Assembly (NCBI GenBank): GCA_022565395.1
Contig: JAIUMV010000033.1
Coordinates: forward strand, 1-38,219
Direction: 5' to 3'
Source of the DNA: Marinobacter sp.
Lineage (GTDB): Bacteria > Pseudomonadota > Gammaproteobacteria > Pseudomonadales > Oleiphilaceae
DNA: 38,219 nt
In this document: piece by piece, positions 26,629-36,863 of the stretch
Layout of the letters: each line of letters starts with the position of its first letter
Position numbering within the stretch: the first letter of the stretch is position 1
The notes under the pieces: model-generated
What the model was told of the DNA's origin: nothing
Databases searched by the model: none
The model's input: only the letters and a program-made list of their open reading frames with translations
Program-made: the position numbers and the translations under genes

Positions 26629-27360
26629 ATGAGAAAGATCCTCATGGCGGCTATGGTACTGTCACTGAGTGGCACTGCCGTGGCGCAGTCATCCGGTCCA
26701 GCCTCCCAGGCGGGGGGCAACCAGTCCAATGCCGAGCTGTTCTTTATGCTGGAGCAGTTGCAGCGCGAAATGCGCCAGCTGCGCGGCGAGTTGGAAGAGC
26801 AGCGTAATGAGCTGGATCGGCTGACCCGTCAGTCCAGAGAGCGTTATATCGATCTGGATCAGCGGCTGCTCGATCTGAGCAGCCAGCCCCGCCCTGCACA
26901 ACCGGCTGCCGGCGCCAGTGCCGCCACGACCGGGCGCCAAGCGCCATTGGTGGCGCCGGTGACCCGGGACTATCGGCCTCCCGGCCAGCAGGAGCGTGCC
27001 AAGTATGATGAGATCATTCGCCTGATCCGTGAGCAGCGGGCTTATGATGAGGCCATTGACCGCCTGTATGCCTTTATCGGGGAATACCCGGAAGGGGATC
27101 TGACGGTCAATGCCTATTACTGGCTGGGTGAAGTCTATCTGGTCAAGCCCCAGTTGGAGCAGGCCAAGCAGGCGTTTACTATAGTGACCACCCGTTTTGC
27201 CGATCACCGCAAGGCGCCGGATGCAGTGTTCAAGCTGGGCATGACGCACGACCGCATGGGTGAGAAGACTGCAGCAAGGGAACGAATGCAGCAGGTGGTC
27301 AATCAGTATGCAGATTCAGACGCGGCTCGACTGGCGAAAGATTACCTGCAAAGAAATTGA
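26629..27360 (+). CDS. cpoB: Cell division coordinator CpoB (YbgF)
   Basis: The 243-residue product has a signal peptide cut near VAQ-S (about residue 20), a trimerising coiled coil (about 33-75, rich in Gln/Arg/Glu), an Ala/Pro linker, and C-terminal TPR repeats (about 125-243: YDEIIRLIREQRAYDEAIDRL, shown in part, and TVNAYYWLGEVYLVK). It links peptidoglycan synthesis with Tol-driven outer-membrane constriction. GGGG precedes ATG 26629. It is the last gene of the tol cluster. Confidence 0.93.
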   Translation: MRKILMAAMVLSLSGTAVAQSSGPASQAGGNQSNAELFFMLEQLQREMRQLRGELEEQRNELDRLTRQSRERYIDLDQRLLDLSSQPRPAQPAAGASAATTGRQAPLVAPVTRDYRPPGQQERAKYDEIIRLIREQRAYDEAIDRLYAFIGEYPEGDLTVNAYYWLGEVYLVKPQLEQAKQAFTIVTTRFADHRKAPDAVFKLGMTHDRMGEKTAARERMQQVVNQYADSDAARLAKDYLQRN

Positions 27361-27392
27361 AAGAAACTGGCGTAAAATTTTCTGAAAGGGCT

Positions 27393-27420
27393 TGAATGCC
27401 TGAAAAATTTCATTAATATG
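27393..27420 (+). promoter_or_regulatory. Promoter of tRNA-Lys
   Basis: TTGAAT (27393-27398) and TAATAT (27415-27420) are 16 bases apart. The GC-rich discriminator GTGCGCC follows and the tRNA starts 13 bases after the -10, the pattern of stringently controlled stable-RNA promoters. Confidence 0.6.
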
Positions 27421-27432
27421 TGCGCCTCGTTT

Positions 27433-27508
27433 GGGTCGTTAGCTCAGTTGGTAGAGCAGTTGGCTTTTAACCAATTGGTCGATGGTTCGAGTCCATCACG
27501 ACCCACCA
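27433..27508 (+). tRNA. tRNA-Lys (anticodon TTT)
   Basis: The 76-nt gene folds as a cloverleaf: acceptor GGGTCGT pairs with ACGACCC, the D arm is AGCTCAGTTGGTAGAGC, the anticodon loop CTTTTAA has TTT at 27466-27468, the T arm is TGGTTCGAGTCCATC, and discriminator A is followed by an encoded CCA (27506-27508). The same location, after the tol cluster, is known in pseudomonads. Confidence 0.98.
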
Positions 27509-27513
27509 ATCCG

Positions 27514-27546
27514 AAAAGGAGTCGCAGTCATGCGGCTCCTTTTTTT
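27514..27546 (+). terminator. Rho-independent terminator of tRNA-Lys
   Basis: AAAGGAGTCGCA pairs with TGCGGCTCCTTT (one G-T pair) around a 4-base loop, followed by a run of T to 27546. It is a classical terminator, six bases after the CCA end. Confidence 0.9.
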
Positions 27547-27602
27547 ATGGTCTTCTCCCAGCTTTTCCCGTGGCTGCCCGCGCTGCCGGGCTGTTGTGTC
27601 TG

Positions 27603-27611
27603 TGGTATAAT
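27603..27611 (+). promoter_or_regulatory. Extended -10 promoter of nadA
   Basis: TGG-TATAAT (27603-27611) is an extended -10 with a perfect hexamer; the -35 region (27583-27588, CTGCCG) is weak, as is usual for this promoter class. The leader would be about 20 bases. Confidence 0.6.
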
Positions 27612-27637
27612 TCCGCCACCTCGTACACCGGAACCTG

Positions 27638-28705
27638 ATGGAAATGAGTAGAGCCGAAGATAGAATTCTAGTGCAGGAACACCTGGCCCACGAAGCTGAG
27701 CCCCGTCCCTTGTCAGATGACGAGCGCGAGCGGCTTGAGGCGGAGATTCGTGCGGAACTGATTGCCCAGGACGCTGTGCTGGTTGCTCACTACTACACGG
27801 ATGACACCATTCAGCGCCTCGCGGAAGAGACCGGTGGCTGTGTGGCTGACTCGCTGGAAATGGCCCGATTTGGCAATCGTCATCCTGCGTCCACCGTGGT
27901 GGTGGCCGGGGTGCGTTTCATGGGCGAGACCGCCAAGATCCTGAATCCGGAAAAACGTGTGCTGATGCCGACGCTGGAAGCAACCTGTTCGCTGGACATA
28001 GGTTGTCCGGCGGAAGAGTTTGCTGCTTTCTGTGATCAGCATCCGGATCGCACGGTGGTGGTGTACGCCAACACCTCCGCCGCAGTGAAGGCACGGGCAG
28101 ACTGGGTGGTGACCTCAAGTTGCGCCCAGGCCATTATCGAAGACCTCGACAAGCGCGGTGAAAAAATCCTGTGGGCGCCGGATAAGCACCTGGGTGGCTA
28201 CATCCAGAAAGTGACGGGCGCCGATATGTTGTTGTGGGACGGCTCCTGTATTGTCCATGAGGAGTTCAAGGCTAAAGGTGTTGAGGACCTGAAAGTCCTG
28301 TATCCCGATGCTGCCGTACTGGTTCATCCAGAATCGCCTGCCGCCGTGGTGGAGCTGGCGGATGTGATCGGTTCTACCTCACAGCTGATCCACGCGGTAC
28401 AGACGCTGCCCAATGAGCGCTTTATTGTGGCGACGGACAACGGCATTTTCTACAAGATGCAGCAGCTGGCACCCAATAAGGTGCTGATTGAGGCGCCTAC
28501 TGCGGGCAGTGGTGCCACCTGCCGCAGCTGTGCGCACTGTCCCTGGATGGCCATGAACGGTCTGGAGAATCTGCTACAGGTGCTCAGGCAGGGGACGCAG
28601 GAAGTGCACGTTGATCCGGCGCTGGGCGTACGGGCCATGCAGCCGCTGCGCCGTATGCTGGACTTTACCGCTAACATGAACCTGCAGGCAGCAGGTAACG
28701 CCTGA
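27638..28705 (+). CDS. nadA: Quinolinate synthase A
   Basis: The 355-residue product holds the three [4Fe-4S] ligands at C117 ([11 protein letters not shown]), C204 (GSCIVHEEF) and C301 ([13 protein letters not shown]), each four ahead of E. coli. It condenses iminoaspartate with dihydroxyacetone phosphate to quinolinate in NAD synthesis. nadB and nadC are not in the window. The stop codon lies within a perfect hairpin shared with the convergent bepA. Confidence 0.97.
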   Translation: MEMSRAEDRILVQEHLAHEAEPRPLSDDERERLEAEIRAELIAQDAVLVAHYYTDDTIQRLAEETGGCVADSLEMARFGNRHPASTVVVAGVRFMGETAKILNPEKRVLMPTLEATCSLDIGCPAEEFAAFCDQHPDRTVVVYANTSAAVKARADWVVTSSCAQAIIEDLDKRGEKILWAPDKHLGGYIQKVTGADMLLWDGSCIVHEEFKAKGVEDLKVLYPDAAVLVHPESPAAVVELADVIGSTSQLIHAVQTLPNERFIVATDNGIFYKMQQLAPNKVLIEAPTAGSGATCRSCAHCPWMAMNGLENLLQVLRQGTQEVHVDPALGVRAMQPLRRMLDFTANMNLQAAGNA

Positions 28706-28721
28706 TTACGGAGGCGTTACC
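28694..28721. terminator. Hairpin spanning the nadA and bepA stop codons
   Basis: 28694-28703 is the exact reverse complement of 28712-28721 (10 pairs, 8-base loop). The nadA TGA (28703-28705) and the bepA stop (28717-28719, minus strand) both lie inside it, so one structure could serve both convergent transcripts. T-runs are absent. Confidence 0.6.
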
Positions 28722-30222
28722 TCAGGCTGGCGGGCAGGTTGGCGGATATCTGGCTCAGGCGTTCCGTAACCACCTGCCGGACAGGTGTGCCTGGCTGAGC
28801 TTTCTCCTGTGCCTCTCGCAGCTGCCGGACGGCAGCATCGGGGTTGCCCATCAGTAGTTCATATTCGGCGCGGGCCCGGTGTACACCCACAATGTCCCGC
28901 GCGAGTCCTTCCGCTTCTGCCAGTCGTGACCAAAGTTCGGCCCGCTCCGGGAAACGCCGGGTCAGCAACCGGTACTGCTCAGCTGCCCGCGGGCCATTGC
29001 CCAGTTTCAGTTCCGCCTCGGCCAGAGTGACAGAAATAGGGTAATTGCGTGGATTGCGGGCCAGGGCCTGCTCCATCAGTGCCCGCGCTTCTTGTGCCTG
29101 ATCTTGCAGCAGGTGGATGTTGGCCAGCGTCACCAGATAGCTGATACGGCCCGGGTAGTCGGCAAGCAGGGCTTTGATAACAGATTCCGCCTGTGTCAGG
29201 TCACCCTGACGTTTCAGTGCCACCGCCAGCCCATAATGGGCCGCCGGTGGAGCGTCACTGCCGGCGTCTTTGATGTAGCTGGCAAAGGCATCCGCCGCCT
29301 GGGTGGCTGATCTGGCATAGCGCACCTGCAGGCGAGCGCGTACCAGGTGATACTCCAGTGCATCACTGACCTCATCCACCGGGTACTGTGCGGCGCGACT
29401 GCGAGTGTCCGACACCCGGCTCTGTGTGAGGGGGTGGGTGGACAGGTACTCAGGCAGGTGGCCGCCTTGCATCCGGTTTTGCCGCATCATGATCTCGAAC
29501 ATTTCCGGCATGCCGCGCGGGTCCATACCTGCTTTGGCCATGATTTCCATGCCAATGCGGTCAGCTTCCTGTTCGTGGGCGCGGCTGTATTGCAGCATGT
29601 TCTGGATGGCTGCGGCCTGAGTGCCGGCGATGGCGGCAATGCCAATATCAGAGCGAGTGACGGCTGACAGCACGATGCCGGCAATCACACCGGCAATGGT
29701 CAATGGGGCGTTAGCCTGTTGCTGCTCCATGCGGCGGGCAAAGTGGCGCTGGCTGAGGTGGGCAAGCTCGTGGGCAATGACCGACCCAAACTGCTGCTCA
29801 GTCTCCGCATTCAGGAACAGGCCGCCGTTGACCCCGATGATGCCGCCGGGTACGGCGAACGCGTTGAGCATCGGGCTATCGATGACCACCAGTTTAAGGT
29901 TCCGGTTGTCCAGTGGGGTGAAGGGCACCAGGCGATACACTACGTCCGCCAGGTAATCTTCCACCAGAGGATCATGCACCTGGCGGGCGGAACGGCGGAT
30001 GGAGGTCATGACCATCTCGCCGATTTCGGTCTCCATCTGGGAGGAGATAAGCCCGCCACCCACGCCACCCAGGGAGGGCAGGTCCGTGGTTTCACTGGCA
30101 GTCACGGGTGTCACCGCCAGCGCTGCCGCCAGCACACCGCAGCCAAGCCGTGTTGCCCAGCGGTGTCTTGCGGGCGGCGTTAAACCTTTGAGCGTAAGGG
30201 CAGTTCCTGACAACAGTTTCAT
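28717..30222 (-). CDS. bepA: Periplasmic M48 metalloprotease with TPR domain (BepA-like)
   Basis: From ATG 30222 the 501-residue product has a signal peptide (to about residue 43), an M48 protease domain with HELAH at 151-155 and the third zinc ligand in EQEAD (E217), and a C-terminal TPR region (about 320-500). BepA helps assemble or degrade outer-membrane proteins such as LptD with the Bam complex. The frame is open to 30276, but the signal peptide fits the later start. It is divergent from tusA with a 123-bp gap. bamC lies further down the window. Confidence 0.88.
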   Translation of the reverse strand: MKLLSGTALTLKGLTPPARHRWATRLGCGVLAAALAVTPVTASETTDLPSLGGVGGGLISSQMETEIGEMVMTSIRRSARQVHDPLVEDYLADVVYRLVPFTPLDNRNLKLVVIDSPMLNAFAVPGGIIGVNGGLFLNAETEQQFGSVIAHELAHLSQRHFARRMEQQQANAPLTIAGVIAGIVLSAVTRSDIGIAAIAGTQAAAIQNMLQYSRAHEQEADRIGMEIMAKAGMDPRGMPEMFEIMMRQNRMQGGHLPEYLSTHPLTQSRVSDTRSRAAQYPVDEVSDALEYHLVRARLQVRYARSATQAADAFASYIKDAGSDAPPAAHYGLAVALKRQGDLTQAESVIKALLADYPGRISYLVTLANIHLLQDQAQEARALMEQALARNPRNYPISVTLAEAELKLGNGPRAAEQYRLLTRRFPERAELWSRLAEAEGLARDIVGVHRARAEYELLMGNPDAAVRQLREAQEKAQPGTPVRQVVTERLSQISANLPASLR

Positions 30223-30345
30223 GTTCAGATTGATATACTCCGCCGGTTCTCCGGGTATCCTGCCATACTCTGGCATAATGCTGATTTACAGGCCCAAGGA
30301 ATTTGCAGGGCAGATTTCCAAAGACTTCATCGGATCATTGACGCT

Positions 30346-30588
30346 ATGACAACCCAATCGGTTGACGTATCCCTGGATGCATCAGGTTTAACCTGTCCAA
30401 TGCCGCTGTTAAAGGCAAAACTGGCCCTTAACGGTATGCAGGACGGGCAGGTTCTCGAGGTTATTGCCACCGATGCCGGTTCAGCCCGCGATATACCCGC
30501 CTATGTGGAGCTGTCTCCCCATACCCTGTTGAGCGTCCTTGATCAGGGTGAACGCTATACCTTTTTCATCCGTTGTGGTGCCAAGTAA
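30346..30588 (+). CDS. tusA: TusA/SirA-family sulfur-carrier protein
   Basis: The 80-residue product has the family motif LDASGLTCPMPLLKAK with the CPxP cysteine at position 17. TusA relays sulfur from IscS for tRNA 2-thiouridine and other uses. In pseudomonads the homologue in the same bepA-tusA-perM context (PA1006) is linked to molybdenum metabolism and nitrate respiration, so its role may differ from E. coli TusA. It precedes perM by 15 bases, probably in one operon. Confidence 0.88.
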   Translation: MTTQSVDVSLDASGLTCPMPLLKAKLALNGMQDGQVLEVIATDAGSARDIPAYVELSPHTLLSVLDQGERYTFFIRCGAK

Positions 30589-30603
30589 GTTCAGGAGCCG
30601 TTG

Positions 30604-31680
30604 ATGTTACGAATTCTAAGAGGTTTAGCCGACAAATACTTTTCAGATGACGAAGCGGTAATTCTGTTTCTGGTGCTGGTGGTGGGTACCCTGGCGGTTA
30701 TCTGGCTCGGCAAGATTATGGCGCCAGCCATCGCCTCCGTTATCATCGCCTTTATTCTTCAGGGTCTGGTGACCAAGCTGGTGCGCTCGGGGGTGCCGGA
30801 GTTGGCTGCCGTTATTCTGGTGTTTTTACTGTTCATCGGTATATTGCTGGCGGTGCTGCTGGTGCTGCTACCATTAATGTGGACCCAGATGATGAGTCTC
30901 GCCGGAGAAATGCCTCGTATTTTCAGAGAGTTGCAGGTCTATCTTGCAATGTTGCCTGAAGAGTACCCGAATCTGGTATCTCATGAGGCCATTAATAATG
31001 TGTTTCAGATGATTACCTCGGAAACCGGCCGTTTTACCCAGTGGCTGGTGTCCTTTTCCCTTGCCAGCATTCCGGATTTGGTGGCTATTTTAGTTTATAT
31101 GGTGCTGGTGCCCATTCTGGTGTTCTTCCTGCTTAAGGATCGTCGGCTGCTGGCGACAGGTGTAGCACGTATGCTGCCAGCTCGTCGCGGCATGATGACC
31201 CGCGTATGGAGTGAAGTGAACCTCCAGTGTGCCAACTACGTTCGGGGCAAAGCGTTGGAGATTCTGATCGTTGGGTCGGTCACTTACGTCTGCTTCAAAG
31301 TGCTGGGCGTGCCTTACTCGGCGTTGTTGGCGCTGCTGGTAGGCTTGTCAGTAGTGATTCCGTACATTGGTGCTGCGGTTGTGACGGTGCCTGTGGCGCT
31401 GATTGGATTATTTGCTTTCGGCTGGGGCACTCAGTTTATCTGGCTCATGGTGATTTACGGTGTGATTCAGGCGCTGGACGGAAATTTGCTGGCGCCACTG
31501 TTGTTCTCTGAGGTAAACAACCTGCATCCGGTGGTGATCATCGTGTCGGTGTTGTTCTTCGGGGGCATCTGGGGTCTTTGGGGCGTGTTTTTTGCCATCC
31601 CCCTGGCTACGGTGCTTAAGGCGGTGTTTGATGCCTGGCCGGTTCGTGAGGATGAGCCGCCTCTCGATCCGGCAGTCTAA
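30604..31680 (+). CDS. perM: AI-2E family transporter, PerM-like permease
   Basis: The 358-residue product has about eight membrane helices: two near 20-60, one near 70-95, one near 155-180 and a C-terminal bundle (about 225-345) with GVPYSALLALLVGLSVVIPY and the PxxGG-like LHPVVIIVSVLFFGGIWGLWG. The family exports small molecules; the substrate of PerM is not settled. ATG 30604 is preferred over TTG 30601 because AGGAG is six bases away. A perfect hairpin starts right after its stop. Confidence 0.88.
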   Translation: MLRILRGLADKYFSDDEAVILFLVLVVGTLAVIWLGKIMAPAIASVIIAFILQGLVTKLVRSGVPELAAVILVFLLFIGILLAVLLVLLPLMWTQMMSLAGEMPRIFRELQVYLAMLPEEYPNLVSHEAINNVFQMITSETGRFTQWLVSFSLASIPDLVAILVYMVLVPILVFFLLKDRRLLATGVARMLPARRGMMTRVWSEVNLQCANYVRGKALEILIVGSVTYVCFKVLGVPYSALLALLVGLSVVIPYIGAAVVTVPVALIGLFAFGWGTQFIWLMVIYGVIQALDGNLLAPLLFSEVNNLHPVVIIVSVLFFGGIWGLWGVFFAIPLATVLKAVFDAWPVREDEPPLDPAV

Positions 31681-31725
31681 CCTGTTCAGCCGGCCACTGC
31701 AGTGCGCGGCGACCGGCTGAACAGG
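31681..31725. terminator. Convergent hairpin between perM and the peroxiredoxin gene
   Basis: 31681-31693 is the exact reverse complement of 31713-31725 (13 pairs, 19-base loop). It begins at the base after the perM stop and ends two bases before the peroxiredoxin stop. Neither strand has a long T-run. Confidence 0.65.
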
Positions 31726-31727
31726 GT

Positions 31728-32198
31728 TCAGAGTGCTTTCACGGCCGCCAGCACTTCTTCAACGTGGCCTTTGACCTTCACGGCACGCCAAGCCTGACGC
31801 AGGGTGCCTTCCTTGTCGATCAGGAAGGTGCTGCGGTCAATGCCCAGGTACTCCTTGCCATACAGCTTCTTCAGCTTGATGACATCAAAGTGTTTGCAGA
31901 CAGCTTCATCCGCATCACTGATCAGGTGAAACGGGAAGTCGTGTTTGGCGCGAAAATTCTCGTGAGTTTTGAGGCTGTCACGGGACACGCCGAGAATCAC
32001 CGTATCCAGTGCCTCAAACTCAGCGTGATGATCCCGAAAGTCCTGACCCTCGGTGGTGCAGCCGGGGGTGTTGTCTTTTGGGTAGAAGTAAATCACCAGA
32101 TTATTCTTGCCCCGGTACTGCGCCAATTCAATGGTTTGGTCGCCTGTAGCCTGGGCCGTGAAATTTTCGACAGGTTTTCCGATTTCAAGGGTAGTCAC
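31728..32198 (-). CDS. bcp: PrxQ/Bcp-type thioredoxin-dependent peroxiredoxin
   Basis: The 156-residue product has [18 protein letters not shown] with peroxidatic C47. The resolving Cys that typical Bcp proteins have five residues later is Gln52. The only other Cys is C101 (AVCKHF), which may resolve in another way, or the enzyme may work as a 1-Cys type. It reduces hydroperoxides. It is divergent from dapA with a 68-bp gap; in pseudomonads gcvR lies between them, but not here. Confidence 0.92.
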   Translation of the reverse strand: MTTLEIGKPVENFTAQATGDQTIELAQYRGKNNLVIYFYPKDNTPGCTTEGQDFRDHHAEFEALDTVILGVSRDSLKTHENFRAKHDFPFHLISDADEAVCKHFDVIKLKKLYGKEYLGIDRSTFLIDKEGTLRQAWRAVKVKGHVEEVLAAVKAL

Positions 32199-32266
32199 AG
32201 TCGTTCGCTCCTTGTGTTAGCGTTCGCCCAACATTACCATTACCGTTTTATCCGGACGGAGTCTAT

Positions 32267-33142
32267 ATGATCACTGGTAGCCTTGTCGCGCTGGTTACGC
32301 CGATGCACCCTGATGGCAGTATTCATTGGGAGCATCTGGACCGGCTGGTGGACTTTCATCTCGAGAATGGTACGCACGGTATCGTGGCCGTGGGCACCAC
32401 AGGTGAGTCCGCGACGCTGGACCCCGACGAACATTGCCAGGTGATTGGTCATATCATCAAACGGGTGGCCGGGCGCATCCCGGTCATTGCCGGCACTGGT
32501 GCCAACTCCACCCGTGAGGCCATAGAGCTGACGGAAGCGGCCCACAGTATGGGTGCGGATGCCTGCTTGCTGGTGGTGCCCTATTACAACAAGCCAACAC
32601 AGGAAGGTCTTTACAGGCACTTCAAGGCTATTGCTGAAGCCGTGCCGGTGAACCAGATCCTTTATAACGTGCCCGGCCGTACCGCCTGCGACATGCTGAA
32701 TGAGACCGTCGCACGCCTGGCGGATATCCCCAATATCATTGGCATCAAAGATGCGACGGGCAATATCCCCCGTGGTGATGAACTCCTGCGCCTGGTAGGC
32801 GACAAGCTCGCAGTATACAGCGGGGACGACGCCACCGCGGTTGAACTGATGCTGCTGGGGGGGAAGGGCAATATTTCGGTTACGGCCAATGTCGCGCCCA
32901 AGGGCATGTCGCAGTTGTGTGAAGCCGCCATGGCGGGTCGTGCCGATGAGGCCCGAGCCATCAATGAAGGGCTGATGCCACTGCACCACAAGCTGTTTCT
33001 TGAGGCCAATCCTATTCCCGTCAAATGGGCGCTGCAGCGCATGGGGTTGATTGATGGCGGAATACGCCTGCCCCTGACTGAGCTGGATACGCGCTTCCAT
33101 GGTGAAGTTGAAGCTGCCCTGGTTGCTGCCGGTGTACTGTAA
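32267..33142 (+). CDS. dapA: 4-Hydroxy-tetrahydrodipicolinate synthase
   Basis: The 291-residue product is a TIM barrel with [17 protein letters not shown] (Tyr of the proton relay) and IGIKDATG, where K161 is the Schiff-base lysine. It condenses pyruvate with aspartate semialdehyde, the first step towards diaminopimelate and lysine. bamC follows 37 bases later, the same pairing as in E. coli and pseudomonads. Confidence 0.97.
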   Translation: MITGSLVALVTPMHPDGSIHWEHLDRLVDFHLENGTHGIVAVGTTGESATLDPDEHCQVIGHIIKRVAGRIPVIAGTGANSTREAIELTEAAHSMGADACLLVVPYYNKPTQEGLYRHFKAIAEAVPVNQILYNVPGRTACDMLNETVARLADIPNIIGIKDATGNIPRGDELLRLVGDKLAVYSGDDATAVELMLLGGKGNISVTANVAPKGMSQLCEAAMAGRADEARAINEGLMPLHHKLFLEANPIPVKWALQRMGLIDGGIRLPLTELDTRFHGEVEAALVAAGVL

Positions 33143-33179
33143 CACCTGCCAGGTTTCACCCGGCTACCGGAGTCAATAG

Positions 33180-34226
33180 ATGGCCAAACCCATGACGAAA
33201 ACCTTAACCCTGCTGACACTGGCAACTCTGGCCCTGGGCGGCTGCGGCGTGCTTGAAGACCGTTCACAACGCTATGTGGATGAGCCCCTGGGGCAGCCCT
33301 TGCGGGTGGCAGAGGGGCAGCAGGGCGAGCGTATCCGGGACGCGTTTCCCATTCGCCCGGTAGACACGGGCAGTGTGCCTGAACGCGGCACCTTCAAGCT
33401 GCCCGCGCCGCCGGACATGACCTCCGACATTCTTGATCAGAACTATGTGGTGGAAACCCTCGGTGGCCAGACATGGCTGCTGGTCAATGAAGTACCGGGT
33501 CGCGTCTGGCCTGCGGTATCGGCCTGGAAAAGTGAGCGGGGCCTGGGTGTAGCACGGGATAACCCACAGATTGGCCTGATGCAGTCTGATATTGTTAATT
33601 TCAGTCGCCGGGCGCGGGACTTTGTTGGCTTGGACGACGCCGACGATGCGGACAACCTGCGGGTGACTCAGGCACGGATTGCCCCCGGCGTGCGGCGCCG
33701 TACCACGGAGATTCAGATCCGTCTGCGGGGCGTGGAAAGCGCGCCCCGTGAACTGCTCAGCTGGGCCGCACAATCCGAAGCGCTGGAAACCGAGCAGGCC
33801 CTGCTGCAGGACCTCGCAGAGTTCCTGAAGGCGCGTGAAGATACCAAGTCTTACTCCCGTGTTGCCCTGGGCATTACCGCCGAGCCGATGGTGCGCCTGG
33901 TGGCCGGAGAGGATGCCAGGACCCATATTGTTATGGACCTTGAGTACGAGCGGGCCTGGTCTGAAGTGTCTCGCTCCCTGGCAGAAGCTGGCGTTCCGGT
34001 AGTCGATCTGGATCGCAGTGCCGGGCAATTCTATGTGGACTTTCGGAGTCAGGACGAGCTCAAGCGGGGCTGGTTCCGTCGCGCTGCAGAGCCTGAGTTT
34101 ACCTTCCTGGTGCAGTTACAGCGCCAGGATGACGGCGTGCACATGACCGCCAGCCGTGCCCCTGACCATGCCGGCCCAGACCGCTCCGAGCGTCTCTTGT
34201 CTGAGCTGTTTGAATATCTGTATTGA
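33180..34226 (+). CDS. bamC: Outer-membrane assembly lipoprotein BamC
   Basis: The 348-residue product has a lipobox LGGC with C22, then an unstructured N-terminal stretch (about 23-85) known in E. coli to bind BamD, and two helix-grip domains (about 90-210 and 235-345). The location after dapA supports the call. It is part of the BAM machine. A hairpin separates it from purC. Confidence 0.9.
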   Translation: MAKPMTKTLTLLTLATLALGGCGVLEDRSQRYVDEPLGQPLRVAEGQQGERIRDAFPIRPVDTGSVPERGTFKLPAPPDMTSDILDQNYVVETLGGQTWLLVNEVPGRVWPAVSAWKSERGLGVARDNPQIGLMQSDIVNFSRRARDFVGLDDADDADNLRVTQARIAPGVRRRTTEIQIRLRGVESAPRELLSWAAQSEALETEQALLQDLAEFLKAREDTKSYSRVALGITAEPMVRLVAGEDARTHIVMDLEYERAWSEVSRSLAEAGVPVVDLDRSAGQFYVDFRSQDELKRGWFRRAAEPEFTFLVQLQRQDDGVHMTASRAPDHAGPDRSERLLSELFEYLY

Positions 34227-34227
34227 T

Positions 34228-34249
34228 GTGGGCGGGCCTCCCGCCCCAC
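34228..34249 (+). terminator. Hairpin between bamC and purC
   Basis: GTGGGCGGG pairs with CCCGCCCCAC (one bulge) around a 3-base loop. It starts just after the bamC stop and ends just before the purC GGAG (34251-34254), so it is more likely a processing or attenuation element than a terminator. Confidence 0.45.
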
Positions 34250-34261
34250 TGGAGAACCTTG

Positions 34262-34978
34262 ATGGAAAAGCGTGAAGAGCTGTACGCCGGTAAAGCCAAA
34301 TCTGTCTTCCGGACTGATGACCCTGATCTGTTTGTGCTCGTCTTCCGGGACGATACCTCAGCCTTTGATGGCGAGAAAATGGAGCAATTGGCACGCAAGG
34401 GCCGGGTGAATAATCAGTTCAACGCGTTCATTATGGAGAAGCTGGAAGCCGCAGGCATTTCCACCCATTTTGAGGGCCTGCTGTCCGCCAACGAATCCCT
34501 GGTGAAAAAGCTGGACATGATTCCGGTGGAGTGTGTCGTGCGCAATATTGCCGCAGGCAGCCTGTGTCGGCGGCTGGGGGTTGAGGAGGGCAAGGTGCTC
34601 AATCCGCCGACCTTTGAACTCTTCCTCAAGAACGATGCCCTGCATGACCCGATGGTGAATGAGTCCCTGGCCATAACCTTTGGCTGGGCCACAGAGCAGC
34701 AGCTGGCGGCCATGAAGCTGCTCACCTTCCAGGTGAATGATGTGCTGAAAGCGCTGTTTGATGCCGCTGGCATGATTCTGGTGGACTACAAGCTGGAGTT
34801 TGGTATCGATGCCAGCGGGCAGATCACCTTGGGTGATGAGTTCAGCCCGGACGGCTGCCGTATCTGGGACAAGGAAACCCGCAAGAAGATGGACAAAGAC
34901 CGCTTCAGGCAAGGCCTGGGTAGCGTGATTGAAACCTACGAAGAAGTTGGCCAGCGCCTGGGTATCAGCTTCGACTGA
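34262..34978 (+). CDS. purC: SAICAR synthetase (phosphoribosylaminoimidazole-succinocarboxamide synthase)
   Basis: The 238-residue product begins [12 protein letters not shown], the family's Gly-Lys loop, and has [25 protein letters not shown] and [13 protein letters not shown]. It joins aspartate to CAIR with ATP in purine synthesis. ATG 34262 follows GGAG; the open frame before it lies in the bamC end. In some pseudomonads a metallo-hydrolase gene sits between bamC and purC; it is missing here. Confidence 0.97.
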   Translation: MEKREELYAGKAKSVFRTDDPDLFVLVFRDDTSAFDGEKMEQLARKGRVNNQFNAFIMEKLEAAGISTHFEGLLSANESLVKKLDMIPVECVVRNIAAGSLCRRLGVEEGKVLNPPTFELFLKNDALHDPMVNESLAITFGWATEQQLAAMKLLTFQVNDVLKALFDAAGMILVDYKLEFGIDASGQITLGDEFSPDGCRIWDKETRKKMDKDRFRQGLGSVIETYEEVGQRLGISFD

Positions 34979-35008
34979 ACACAACGACCAACAACAAGAA
35001 GGTGACGT

Positions 35009-35752
35009 ATGGGTAAATTGATCAGAACACTGACCGTAGGCACCGTGCTGGCAGCTGCACCCGGACTGGCCAGCGCGCTGGTAAGCGTAGGGGCGGAGTT
35101 CAACTACTGGGATTCCAGCCTGAGTGGCAACGTCAAGTCAGGTGGCGACTCCGCCAATGTGGACCGCGACCTTAACCTGAGTACCGACAGCACCTTCAAC
35201 TTTACGGCATTCTTTGAACACCCCATCCCGGCATTGCCGAATGTCAGGGTCAACTACACCTCCATCAATCAGAGTGGCAACGGCACCGTTAGCAATGGCT
35301 TTGGTGGTGTCGTAGGTATTGATCGCCCGGTGCGTTCACAGCTGGAGCTTGATCAGCTAGATCTGACGGCCTATTACTCGCCCCTGAATAACTGGGTGAA
35401 GCTGGACCTGGGTCTGACGCTGCGTAATCTGGATGGGGAGGTGGATATCCGTGACCGCCTGATTCCGGCGAACTCGGAGCGCGTCACTGTGCGTGGCACC
35501 TTGCCGATGCTCTACGGTGCGGCACGCCTGTCCATTCCTACCACTGATCTGGCGGTAGGCGGTGAGGTCAACTACATCAGCTTTGATGGTGACTCCATCA
35601 GCGACTACAACCTGTATGCACAGTATGATGTGCTTGGTTTGGTGCGGCTGCGTGCGGGTTATCGGGAGCTGAGTGTGGATTTTGAAGACGGCAATGACAA
35701 ACTGGACCTGACGTTGAAAGGCCCGTTTTTCAGTGCCGGCATCCGGTTCTGA
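35009..35752 (+). CDS. Outer-membrane beta-barrel protein (TIGR04219-like)
   Basis: The 247-residue product has a signal peptide cut near ASA-L (residue 23), then alternating beta strands (AEFNYWDSSLSG, STFNFTAFFEHP, LDLTAYYSP, LKGPFFSAGIRF) and ends with Phe, the usual signature for BAM-inserted barrels. The general pattern matches the TIGR04219 family of unknown function. It starts 30 bases after purC. Whether it is a pore, an enzyme or structural cannot be told. Confidence 0.75.
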   Translation: MGKLIRTLTVGTVLAAAPGLASALVSVGAEFNYWDSSLSGNVKSGGDSANVDRDLNLSTDSTFNFTAFFEHPIPALPNVRVNYTSINQSGNGTVSNGFGGVVGIDRPVRSQLELDQLDLTAYYSPLNNWVKLDLGLTLRNLDGEVDIRDRLIPANSERVTVRGTLPMLYGAARLSIPTTDLAVGGEVNYISFDGDSISDYNLYAQYDVLGLVRLRAGYRELSVDFEDGNDKLDLTLKGPFFSAGIRF

Positions 35753-35778
35753 CACTGGCTTTACACAGGGAATAATAC

Positions 35779-36786
<1,008 letters not shown>

Positions 36787-36789
36787 CCC

Positions 36790-36814
36790 GTAAGCCGGCG
36801 CTCTGCCGGCTTAC
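36790..36814. terminator. Hairpin after the epimerase gene
   Basis: GTAAGCCGGC pairs perfectly with GCCGGCTTAC around a 5-base loop, three bases after the epimerase stop. It faces the convergent pseudouridine synthase gene 50 bases away. The plus-strand tail AGCTTTCT is a weak T-run. Confidence 0.65.
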
Positions 36815-36863
36815 AGCTTTCTGGCGGCGCTGATGTGGCTACCGAGCGCCTCGCGCCGGCTGG

